Shown: piece after piece, positions 1 through 6,834 of the stretch | How positions within the stretch are numbered: the stretch's first letter is position 1 | Layout of the letters: every line of letters starts with the position of its first letter | DNA from: Fidelibacterota bacterium | GTDB taxonomy: Bacteria > Fidelibacterota > UBA8477 > JABMPR01 | Length of the DNA stretch: 12,741 nucleotides | NCBI GenBank assembly: GCA_030596225.1 | Contig: JAUVKO010000034.1 | Coordinates: 1 to 12,741 of the forward strand | Reading direction: 5' to 3' | Made by a program: the position numbers and the translations under genes | Notes under the pieces: generated by a model | Database searches by the model: none | What the model saw: only the letters and a program-made list of their open reading frames with translations | What the model was told of the DNA's origin: nothing

Positions 1-1006
1 CACCCGGTGAATCAAGCATGGGTCCTTGAAGAAGATCATAGCCCACTGCCGGAGGTCTCAATCCATATTGCTGGTCACGCGGGTTATGATTGTATCCGTA
101 TCCCAGGGATAAAAGCGTGTCACAGCCACCCTGATCATCGCAAGCATCGCCAATATCATAATCGGTCCAAATGGCAACATAGGCATTTTCAATAGTTGAA
201 CCCCCCTTATTGATCAGAGTGATGGTATTGAATAACACATTTTCAAGGATTGGATCATCCCCTATTGAGTAAGTTAATACCTGGGCTTCGATCCCTAAAG
301 GAGAAGTGCTCCATAAATTATGATGTCCGTATACATCCCAATCATTCATCACATACCAGGCCATTACATCGCCTGAAAAGCGGGGCGGGTCTTGGCCTGT
401 GATCAGCATTCCATCGGGAGCATCGTAAACGCCATCCAGATCAAAGTCTTCGAAAGCCTCACCTGCATCCCAGACACCATTCTGATTGAAATCTTCAAAA
501 TATTCACCATCGTGGGCTGGTGCACCATGGCTGGCTGGCCAGCTGGCATATTCTCCATTATAATTTTCTGAGTTGGGGTCGGATGAGTTCCCTTTTTGGA
601 TGTAATAGATTTGTTCAAGAGTGGTATTAATGGGTGTATTGCTAGTAGGCTGCCTGGTTTGTGTATCATAGGGAATGTAGCCTGGTGTCCATTCTGAGGA
701 GAACTCGGCTGAGGCACTACGAATGTCACCATCCACAAGTCCGATATTAAAGATTCCTGCAGCAAATACTGCTGTCTTCCCTGATCCTGCCGGCCATTCA
801 CAGCCAGAATCACCTGTCGGAATATGGCTGGTCAAATGACCCTGATTGCCCATCCAGTTCCTGATATTGTTGCCTTCAAAGAGGACGAACTCCTGGCTGG
901 CTGGTTTAAGAAGAGAATTTGTGGAGGATTCTTTGCCGAATCCAAAGCTTAAGAACAATAGGACGAAAGTTATTCCATAAATAATAATAATTCTGGATTG
1001 TTTCAA
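1..1006 (-). CDS. Secreted/surface protein with paired EF-hand-like loops, C-terminus beyond the window
   Basis: This uninterrupted minus-strand frame gives 335 residues from a TTG at 1006-1004 to the left edge, where it is still open. The TTG is preceded by GAGGGGG (1014-1020) at 7-nt spacing. Translation gives a signal-peptide-like N-terminus: KQSR, then a hydrophobic run (IIIIYGITFVLLFLSFGFG), then a polar stretch. Residues 172-183 (DFNQNGVWDAGE) and 187-198 (DFDLDGVYDAPD) fit the 12-residue calcium loop with acidic or Asn ligands at positions 1, 3, 5, 9 and 12 and Gly at 6. The segment WPAGSGKTAVFAAG near residue 75 resembles the N-terminal region of large extracellular proteins of FCB-group bacteria, which often end in a T9SS sorting domain; the end is not visible here. 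It is probably exported and calcium-stabilised. Specific function is unknown. An ATG-initiated frame at 403-813 lies inside it and is a shadow. Confidence 0.78.
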   Translation of the reverse strand, partial: MKQSRIIIIYGITFVLLFLSFGFGKESSTNSLLKPASQEFVLFEGNNIRNWMGNQGHLTSHIPTGDSGCEWPAGSGKTAVFAAGIFNIGLVDGDIRSASAEFSSEWTPGYIPYDTQTRQPTSNTPINTTLEQIYYIQKGNSSDPNSENYNGEYASWPASHGAPAHDGEYFEDFNQNGVWDAGEAFEDFDLDGVYDAPDGMLITGQDPPRFSGDVMAWYVMNDWDVYGHHNLWSTSPLGIEAQVLTYSIGDDPILENVLFNTITLINKGGSTIENAYVAIWTDYDIGDACDDQGGCDTLLSLGYGYNHNPRDQQYGLRPPAVGYDLLQGPMLDSPG

Positions 1007-1013
1007 TTGCTGA

Positions 1014-1020
1014 CCCCCTC
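1014..1020 (-). promoter_or_regulatory. Ribosome binding site for a TTG start
   Basis: GAGGGGG on the minus strand sits 7 nt before the TTG at 1006-1004. No in-frame ATG lies between this site and the signal-peptide-like hydrophobic stretch, so the site is what decides the non-ATG start of the secreted protein. Confidence 0.6.
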
Positions 1021-1199
1021 TAATTAATCATGCCGAAATTTAAGGCAAATAACTATTATTTCAAGGGATATGCCGTTGGGACAGTATAAATGTAAAACAG
1101 CAATATATTTTATCAGGGGGACAAAACCCTAAGCTGTGTACAGAGAAAAATGATGTTAGCTATTTACTCACCATGTTTCTAGCCTTTAGAGTAATCCAG

Positions 1200-2507
1200 T
1201 TAAACTGAAAAAACATCCTCTTTGGTGAAAAACTGCTGCATAACCTTGATCATCATCTCATGATCATCCACTCCGGCTGTTTCACGGATAGAGTGCATGG
1301 AAAGCATGGCATTGCCAACATCGACTACGGGGATACCTAAACCCGAGGCAGTGATCGGACCAATCGTTGAACCGCAAGGCAGATCAGTCTTATGAATGTA
1401 ATGCTGCACCGGAATATTAACATCCTCACACAGCTGTTCAAACATGGCTGAAGTAATGGCACTGGTGGCATAGCGATGATTTGCATTCACCTTGATCACC
1501 GGTCCACGATTCAATTTTACGGCATGCTGTGGATCATGATATTCAGTGTAATTAGGATGCACCGCATGGGCACCGTCAGCTGAAATACAGACACTGTTGG
1601 CCAAGCTTCTTTGCAAGGCATGTTTTGAATCAGCGGTATCTGCAACGCGTTGGATAATGTCCCGAATAAAGGATGATGCGGCACCATTTTGGGTGGAGCT
1701 GCCAATCTCCTCATTATCGAAAAGAGCAATCATACTGGTTTGCGGACTGACATAATCTTCACTGGTAAGCGCATTTAAAGCTGCGTGACACATAGTCAGA
1801 TTATCGATTCGGCCACTCACCAGAAATTCTTGTTTCAAACCACTCAGATTGGCTTTTTGTGTATCATAACACTCCAATTGCCAACCTGCGATGGCTATTT
1901 TCTTAACCTGCAGTGTTTGAGCGATTAGTATTTTGACAAGATCCTGATCAACTGGGTCACCAGTTAAATTTTCTAAGGTGAAGATAGGTGGCAAGTGCTT
2001 TTGCTTATTCAATATCAAGCCCTTATCATTCACTTCCCGATTCAAATGTATGGCCAATTGGGGAACCCGCAATAACACTTCGTCTATTCTGAAAGGCACT
2101 ATTTTGAGCTGACCGGCATCCTTAAGGATAACGCGCCCGGCCAGGGAAAGATCTCGATCCATCCAACTGGCCAGCAGTGGTCCCCCATACACCTCAACAC
2201 CTAGTTGTATGTAGTCGTTTTTGCTATACTGTGCATTCGGTTTTAGATGCAGACCCGGAGAATCTGTATGTGCTCCGATCAAGCGTACACCTGCTGTTGT
2301 CCCATCACCCATTTGCCAGGCAGCTAAAGCACTTTCGCCTCGGATCATATAATATTTACAATTGGGTTTAAGATCCCAGGCTTCCTTTTCAGCAAGTTTT
2401 TGGAATCCTTTTGCGCTCAATACATTTTCAGCATTGATCACAGCATGATAAGCAGTCACACTTTGATCCAGATAGTTCATGAGATTAGTGATTATTGGAA
2501 TAGACAT
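1200..2507 (-). CDS. apeB: M18 family aminopeptidase (aspartyl aminopeptidase type)
   Basis: This is a zinc-dependent cytosolic exopeptidase that removes N-terminal residues, in this family often acidic ones. The protein is 435 residues, the usual bacterial M18 length. Motifs run in family order: AHTDSPG (H80 metal ligand, D82), GRIDNL (D235), DNEEIGS (E266 and E267, catalytic base and metal ligand), SADGAHAVHPNY (D311), KTDLPCGSTIGPI (about 373-385) and MLSMHSIRE (H405 metal ligand). The first ATG (2507) is preferred because AAAGGA lies 7 nt upstream. An in-frame TTG at 2525 would add six residues but would include that ribosome site. The gene stands alone: 190 bp separate it from dprA upstream and 193 bp from the secreted protein downstream. 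The M18 assignment is firm; substrate preference is inferred from the family. Confidence 0.95.
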   Translation of the reverse strand: MSIPIITNLMNYLDQSVTAYHAVINAENVLSAKGFQKLAEKEAWDLKPNCKYYMIRGESALAAWQMGDGTTAGVRLIGAHTDSPGLHLKPNAQYSKNDYIQLGVEVYGGPLLASWMDRDLSLAGRVILKDAGQLKIVPFRIDEVLLRVPQLAIHLNREVNDKGLILNKQKHLPPIFTLENLTGDPVDQDLVKILIAQTLQVKKIAIAGWQLECYDTQKANLSGLKQEFLVSGRIDNLTMCHAALNALTSEDYVSPQTSMIALFDNEEIGSSTQNGAASSFIRDIIQRVADTADSKHALQRSLANSVCISADGAHAVHPNYTEYHDPQHAVKLNRGPVIKVNANHRYATSAITSAMFEQLCEDVNIPVQHYIHKTDLPCGSTIGPITASGLGIPVVDVGNAMLSMHSIRETAGVDDHEMMIKVMQQFFTKEDVFSV

Positions 2508-2514
2508 AAGTGAA

Positions 2515-2520
2515 TCCTTT
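2515..2520 (-). promoter_or_regulatory. Ribosome binding site deciding the M18 start
   Basis: AAAGGA on the minus strand lies 7 nt before the ATG at 2507-2505. It argues for that ATG over the upstream in-frame TTG at 2525-2523. Confidence 0.65.
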
Positions 2521-2547
2521 ATCAATCAATTAGAGTAATATTTTTCG

Positions 2548-2644
2548 TTTAACCGCTAAGAGCGCAAAGGTTTTTGTTTACACTCCACCAATTTTCGCAG
2601 AAGCATCGTGACGGCCAAATTGCTTCCAAATGTTTTACCTTTCT
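2548..2644. repeat. Dispersed intergenic repeat, copy A
   Basis: On the plus strand, a head with 9-nt spacing (CGCTAAG at 2554, CGCAAAG at 2563) is followed by about 37 nt of less ordered sequence. A tail at 2607-2643 then reads CGTG, CCAA and CAAATGTTTT-x-CCTTT. The same ordered tail words recur at 9756-9789 behind another 9-nt-periodic head. It lies in the gap upstream of the M18 gene. The relationship is seen by eye, with gaps in the alignment. Confidence 0.45.
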
Positions 2645-2656
2645 AACATTGTTGTT

Positions 2657-2691
2657 TTAAACCTGTTTGACTTCGTTGAAAACAGGTTTAA
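2657..2691 (-). terminator. Stem-loop after dprA, possible terminator
   Basis: The arms TTAAACCTGTTT (2657-2668) and AAACAGGTTTAA (2680-2691) are perfectly complementary over 12 bp around an 11-nt loop. The hairpin begins 6 nt after the dprA stop codon. No clear U-tract follows on the minus strand, so it may be an unconventional terminator or a 3'-end stabilising hairpin. Position at the end of the five-gene run supports an end-of-operon role. Confidence 0.5.
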
Positions 2692-2697
2692 GTATTT

Positions 2698-3792
2698 TCA
2701 TTTTCGCTTAAAATATTTCCCGGGCAACTGCTGGACAAGACCCTTCATCTCCAACTGAAGCAGAATTCCCAGAATTGCAAAGGTGGTTTGTTCGGTCAAA
2801 CTTGCCAGATCATCAATATGAATTGTTTCAGTGTCCGAGATATGCTTTAGTATTGCAGCTTCTTTGTTGTCCACGGCGATACTTAATTCCTGCTGACCAC
2901 CAGAACTCCCCAGACGATATTTCTCACCCAGTTCTTCCAATATATCATCAACATTTTCTATAAGCTTGGCGCCCTGTCTGATCAATTGATGGGTTCCACG
3001 ACTTTGGCGACTTTTGATATTTCCGGGTACTGCAAAGACCTCCCTGTTCTGATCCAGAGCGAAATAAGCTGTGATGAGCGAACCACTTCGTTCTGCAGCT
3101 TCGATCACAACAGTTCCGGCAGATAAACCCGAGATGATACGGTTTCGGCGTGGAAAATTAGGAGCATCGGGTTTACTCCCCATGAGAAATTCTGAGATAA
3201 GTAGTCCTTTACTTGCAATCTCATCGTATAAATTGCGATTTTCAGCAGGATATACGCGATCAACACCGTTTCCCAGAACAGCAATGGTCTTACCCTTCAC
3301 CTGGAGACACGCTCGATGAACATGTGTGTCAACTCCTTTTGCAGCACCTGATACCAGCGTATATCCCCTTTTGGCTAGTTCCTGACTGAAATCAGCTGAA
3401 ACTTCTTTCCCATAAGCTGTAGGTGTTCGGGTCCCAACCATGCCAATACTTTTAGTTTTTAAAAGTTCAATATCACCACGATAAAAAAGCACGATGGGTG
3501 GATCATAGATCTGCTTTAGAAGTTCGGGGTAGTCTTCATCCCAGATGGTAAGCAGTTGAACCCCATATTTCTCAATGAGCAATGACTGCCCGGCAAGTAG
3601 TTCCTCATCAAGAGGAGCCCGTATTGCAGTAACAATTTTCTCATGAATCCCTTTGACTTTCCTCAGTTGAGCTGAACTGGCCGAGAAAATATTCTCCAAA
3701 GAGCCAAAGTGATTATATAGATCCAATGCTTTCCTGGGACCAACTCCATGAATACTAAGAATGCGAATGATGTTGGAGAGACTTTTATTCAT
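2698..3792 (-). CDS. dprA: DNA-processing protein DprA
   Basis: DprA binds incoming single-stranded DNA during natural transformation and loads RecA. The 364-residue protein has the full layout. An N-terminal helix-hairpin-helix region (IHGVGPRKALDLYNHFG near 14-30, KVKGIHEKI near 45-53) comes first. A central Rossmann-like domain (about 110-290) follows, with MVGTRTPTAYG, SGAAKGVD, AVLGNGVDRVYP, FPRRNRIISGLS and EAAERSGSLITA. A C-terminal winged-helix segment of about 55 residues ends in PGKYFKRK. The common SGxARGID motif is SGAAKGVD here, a mild variant. The start ATG lies inside the end of obgE (AATGAATAA), an 8-nt overlap. No strong ribosome site is seen, so translation is probably coupled to obgE. 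It is the last gene of the run, followed by a hairpin. Confidence 0.96.
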   Translation of the reverse strand: MNKSLSNIIRILSIHGVGPRKALDLYNHFGSLENIFSASSAQLRKVKGIHEKIVTAIRAPLDEELLAGQSLLIEKYGVQLLTIWDEDYPELLKQIYDPPIVLFYRGDIELLKTKSIGMVGTRTPTAYGKEVSADFSQELAKRGYTLVSGAAKGVDTHVHRACLQVKGKTIAVLGNGVDRVYPAENRNLYDEIASKGLLISEFLMGSKPDAPNFPRRNRIISGLSAGTVVIEAAERSGSLITAYFALDQNREVFAVPGNIKSRQSRGTHQLIRQGAKLIENVDDILEELGEKYRLGSSGGQQELSIAVDNKEAAILKHISDTETIHIDDLASLTEQTTFAILGILLQLEMKGLVQQLPGKYFKRK

Positions 3793-4756
3793 TAATGATC
3801 TTTGCTAAGACCTGCATGAGAGCTTCCATACCCTCTCCACTAACAGATGAGATCGGGAAAATGTCTATAGGTTCAAAAGTGGCCATTTTCGGAACCCCTG
3901 CAATGGAGTCCATCTTGGTAATAGCCAATAGCCTTTTTCGTTTTAAAAGATTAGGGCTAAATTTATTAATCTCTTCATAAAGCAGGCGATAGGATTCTGA
4001 TGGATCCTCATCATTTGCGTCTACCAAAAACAGTAAAACACTACAACGTTCCACGTGTTTTAAAAACTGAGTCCCCAGCCCTTTCCCCTCATGAGCACCT
4101 TCAATTAAACCGGGTATGTCAGCCATCACAAAACTGGTATATTCACCTGATTTGACAATCCCCAAATTCGGAGTAAGTGTTGTAAATGGATAATCAGCAA
4201 TTTTGGGTTTTGCCCGTGAGACCCGGGATAATAAAGTTGATTTTCCGGCATTGGGAAAGCCAACTAAACCAACATCTGCCAGAACTTTCAGCTCAAGTTC
4301 CAAATCCCTTTCCTGACCATCTTTACCATACTCAAACTCCCTGGGTGCCTGATGAGTGGCGCTGACGAACTTCGCATTGCCACGACCACCCCATCCACCC
4401 CGGGCGACGACAATCGCCTCCCCATCCAATTGAAGATCAGCCAGAATTTCCCCGCTTATTCTATCTTTAACAATGGTCCCAGCGGGAACATGAACGATAA
4501 TGTCTTCCCCATTTTTGCCGTGACGTAAACTGCCCTCTCCATGGCGCCCCCGTTTGGCTTTATAAATTCGATGATAGCGAATATCCTGTAAGGTATGCAG
4601 TTGTATATCTACCTTGAAAATGACACTGCCCCCGTTCCCGCCATTCCCCCCGGCAGGTCCACCTTTTGGTACAAATTTTTCACGACGAAAGGCTACGCAG
4701 CCATCGCCACCATGACCTGCCACTACAGTGATCTGGACATAATCCACAAATCTCAT
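3785..4756 (-). CDS. obgE: Obg GTPase (CgtA)
   Basis: Obg is an essential GTPase that associates with the large ribosomal subunit and the stress response. The 323-residue protein has the glycine-rich OBG fold at about 1-157 (GGDGCVAFRREKFVPKGGPAGG, residues 16-37), followed by the G domain. G-domain motifs are G1 GFPNAGKS (166-173), switch I YPFTTL (189-194), G3 DIPGL (213-217), G4 TKMD (near 281) and G5 SSVSGEG (near 300). G4 has Thr where many Obg proteins have Asn; to my knowledge TKxD is common in Bacteroidetes-type Obg proteins. The protein ends just after G5 and lacks the optional OCT domain. AGGA overlaps the preceding gene's TAG stop, 7 nt before the ATG. The gap to the lipoprotein gene is 9 nt and the overlap with dprA is 8 nt. 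Confidence 0.97.
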   Translation of the reverse strand: MRFVDYVQITVVAGHGGDGCVAFRREKFVPKGGPAGGNGGNGGSVIFKVDIQLHTLQDIRYHRIYKAKRGRHGEGSLRHGKNGEDIIVHVPAGTIVKDRISGEILADLQLDGEAIVVARGGWGGRGNAKFVSATHQAPREFEYGKDGQERDLELELKVLADVGLVGFPNAGKSTLLSRVSRAKPKIADYPFTTLTPNLGIVKSGEYTSFVMADIPGLIEGAHEGKGLGTQFLKHVERCSVLLFLVDANDEDPSESYRLLYEEINKFSPNLLKRKRLLAITKMDSIAGVPKMATFEPIDIFPISSVSGEGMEALMQVLAKIINE

Positions 4757-4765
4757 GATTTTATC

Positions 4766-5296
4766 CTAGTGATATCTTTTAGCAAGATCATCCATGCAAC
4801 CCTTGAGGTATGCTGGAAAGGTGCTATCTTCCATATCCATATCAGTCATTATTACTTCCGTAAGCACTTCGTAGTCCAGTGCACACAGGATCGCAATTTG
4901 CCCACTGCGCTCCCAACCATCAGTAACAACCACATTGTGCATTATATGCTCTATGGTCAAGGGCAATTTGGAAAGTTGCCTAAACAGCTCCTCGTCGCTT
5001 TGACATGTCCCCTTTTTGATCCAAAATTCTCGTAGAATGATCTCGATCTCTTTAATCAGAATAGTATGAAGCTCTGATTGTGCTCTTTGAACAGATCGAT
5101 CCAGATCCACAGCCTTTTCATTCGGTAGATTGATCATTATAAATATGGTATCTCTGGCAACTTTATGAGCAACAAGCCACTGGGGTTTTTCAGCCGTACC
5201 AGCACTGGGTAAGTCATATTTCACGGACTTTGCAGTGCAATTAAATAGGATGATGACTGCGAGAAATCCGACAGATAATAGCCAACTATTTTTCAT
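4766..5296 (-). CDS. Putative lipoprotein of unknown function
   Basis: I do not recognise this 176-residue protein. It begins MKNSW, then a hydrophobic stretch (LLSVGFLAVIILF), then NCTAKS. Cys20 could be a lipidation site, with L17-F18-N19-C20 as a relaxed lipobox; Asn just before the Cys is atypical. The remainder is charged and apparently soluble. A PQWL motif near residue 38 is followed by a possible strand and then a helix rich in A, E and I (RSVQRAQSELHTILIKEIEI). That arrangement faintly resembles LPP20-type lipoproteins, which is a weak inference. Cysteines at about 98, 138 and 167 are further features. Its ATG is embedded in the hutH stop (ATGA, 4-nt overlap) and obgE follows after 9 nt, so it is co-translated within the operon. 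Confidence 0.75.
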   Translation of the reverse strand: MKNSWLLSVGFLAVIILFNCTAKSVKYDLPSAGTAEKPQWLVAHKVARDTIFIMINLPNEKAVDLDRSVQRAQSELHTILIKEIEIILREFWIKKGTCQSDEELFRQLSKLPLTIEHIMHNVVVTDGWERSGQIAILCALDYEVLTEVIMTDMDMEDSTFPAYLKGCMDDLAKRYH

Positions 5297-6816
5297 GTTA
5301 ATTCCTGTATATTTCGAATGGCAGACTGGGCAATATCCCCTTTTCGGACCAGTTTGTAGATATATTCAATATAAGCGCTAAGTGGACTATCCGCTTTAAG
5401 ATAGGGAACCTCCATCCTGATCAATTGGTAGATATCCTCACTATTTGGTGCAAGATGATATTTGGGATTCAGATCTCTCCCTTGAGCAGCGCACAACAGC
5501 TCTATGGCAATAATATTGGACGTATTATCAATGATCTGTCGCAGTTGATGTCCGGCATTTGGAGCCATGCTGACATGATCCTCCTGATTAGCAGAAGTTG
5601 GAATTGTGTCCACAGAAGCTGGATGTGCCAGGCTCTTATTTTCACTGGCCAGGGCTGCAGCAGTTACATGGGCAATCATAAATCCTGAATACAAGCCCGC
5701 TTCCTGCATGAGAAACATGGGCAAGCTGCTTTGACTTGTTTCCTGGAAAGCGGCAATTCTACGTTCACTCATGGCAGCCACATCCGTCAAAGCGATAGCG
5801 AGATAATCCATGATATGAGCAATGGGAGCCGCGTGGAAATTACCACCGGAAACGATAATCTGCTCATCAATCAAAGTTACCGGATTATCAGTCGTGCTAT
5901 TGGCTTCACGTATCAATATTTTTTCCGCATGCTGAATCAAATCGTATAGTGATCCATGCACCTGAGGCATACAGCGCAAACTGTAAAAGTCCTGAACCCG
6001 TTCGCAGTTGATGTGAGCATCCCGATAACCACTATTCTGCATGAGCATATACAATATCTTGCCGGCATATTCTTGCCCGGCTTGATTTCTGGCCTTTTGA
6101 ATTTCAGCTCGAAAAGCTGTATCTGTGCCCAACATCACCTCAGTTGTGAATGCACCAGCCGCAGAAATAGTGTAGAATATATCTTTGATGGAAAGTAGTG
6201 ATTCAATGGCTAAAGCCGTACTCACCTGGGTTCCGTTGATAAGTGAAAGACCCTCTTTTTCCTTTAGAACGACCAAATCTAATTGATGACTATTGAGAAT
6301 TTCCAATGCCGGTTGAACAGCACTATCTTCTGACAAAAATGATCCTTCTCCGATAAGCGGCAATGCTAAATCAGCCAGAGAAGCCAGATCACCACTGGCA
6401 CCCACACTGCCTTTTTCCCGAATAGCAGGCATGAGATCGTGATTGTATAGAGCTATCAAAGCCTCAATAACTTTCAAGCGAATTCCGGAATATCCCCTCA
6501 ATAGACTATTGATTTTAAGAAGCAATATTAGTCGAACTGTCTTTCGGGGAAAGTAATCACCAATCCCAGCCGCATGGCTCCTCAGCAAATTGACCTGGAG
6601 CTGACTTAAATTTTCCCTGGAAATCCGCTTATTCGCTAAACGTCCAAAACCGGTATTCACACCGTAGACAGTTTTACCGGTTGCCAGAACATGATCCACT
6701 ACCTTCCTGGAGCGCCTGACCAGTTCTTTGGAGCCCTCACTAATCGATAGATGAGTGGGTTGGCTAATTTCTTTGCTGAGATTCGCCAGCGTTAAAGAGT
6801 TACCGTCTAGAATCAT
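5293..6816 (-). CDS. hutH: Histidine ammonia-lyase
   Basis: This cytosolic enzyme eliminates ammonia from L-histidine to give urocanate, the first step of histidine degradation. The length is 507 residues. The MIO prosthetic group would form from Ala140-Ser141-Gly142 in GSVGASGDLASL. Other active-site positions known from Pseudomonas putida HutH are present with a constant shift of two: Y51, H81 (in RSHAAG), N194 (in INGTQ), Y278 and R281 (in QDFYSLR), F327 and E412 (in NQEDHVSM). H81 and the QEDH sequence favour histidine over phenylalanine or tyrosine as substrate. No hutU, hutI or hutG is in view, so the gene sits apart from its pathway. It starts 18 nt after the dinG-like stop, with only a weak purine-rich leader, and overlaps the lipoprotein gene by ATGA. 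Confidence 0.96.
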   Translation of the reverse strand: MILDGNSLTLANLSKEISQPTHLSISEGSKELVRRSRKVVDHVLATGKTVYGVNTGFGRLANKRISRENLSQLQVNLLRSHAAGIGDYFPRKTVRLILLLKINSLLRGYSGIRLKVIEALIALYNHDLMPAIREKGSVGASGDLASLADLALPLIGEGSFLSEDSAVQPALEILNSHQLDLVVLKEKEGLSLINGTQVSTALAIESLLSIKDIFYTISAAGAFTTEVMLGTDTAFRAEIQKARNQAGQEYAGKILYMLMQNSGYRDAHINCERVQDFYSLRCMPQVHGSLYDLIQHAEKILIREANSTTDNPVTLIDEQIIVSGGNFHAAPIAHIMDYLAIALTDVAAMSERRIAAFQETSQSSLPMFLMQEAGLYSGFMIAHVTAAALASENKSLAHPASVDTIPTSANQEDHVSMAPNAGHQLRQIIDNTSNIIAIELLCAAQGRDLNPKYHLAPNSEDIYQLIRMEVPYLKADSPLSAYIEYIYKLVRKGDIAQSAIRNIQELT

Positions 6817-6834
6817 AGAAGTCTTTTCGTAATT

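Noticed and set aside
772..786. GSGKT sequence resembling a Walker A P-loop in the secreted protein
   Set aside because: It lies in an exported protein, within a WPxGSGxT segment common in such FCB proteins. There is no Walker B or nucleotide-binding fold around it.
403..813. A 136-codon ATG-initiated minus-strand frame
   Set aside because: It lies wholly inside the longer TTG-started secreted protein in another frame, has low-complexity content (many M, Q, P) and no ribosome site.
1115..1130. Small inverted repeat AGGG/CCCT between the M18 and secreted-protein genes
   Set aside because: The stem is only 4 bp and lacks a U-tract, too weak to call a terminator.
1517..1729. Minus-strand 70-codon frame inside the M18 gene
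   Set aside because: It is a shadow of the aminopeptidase in a second frame, overlapping conserved catalytic motifs.
4595..5035. Plus-strand 146-codon frame across the obgE/lipoprotein junction
   Set aside because: It is antisense to two well-supported genes; the translation has no family signal and no ribosome site.
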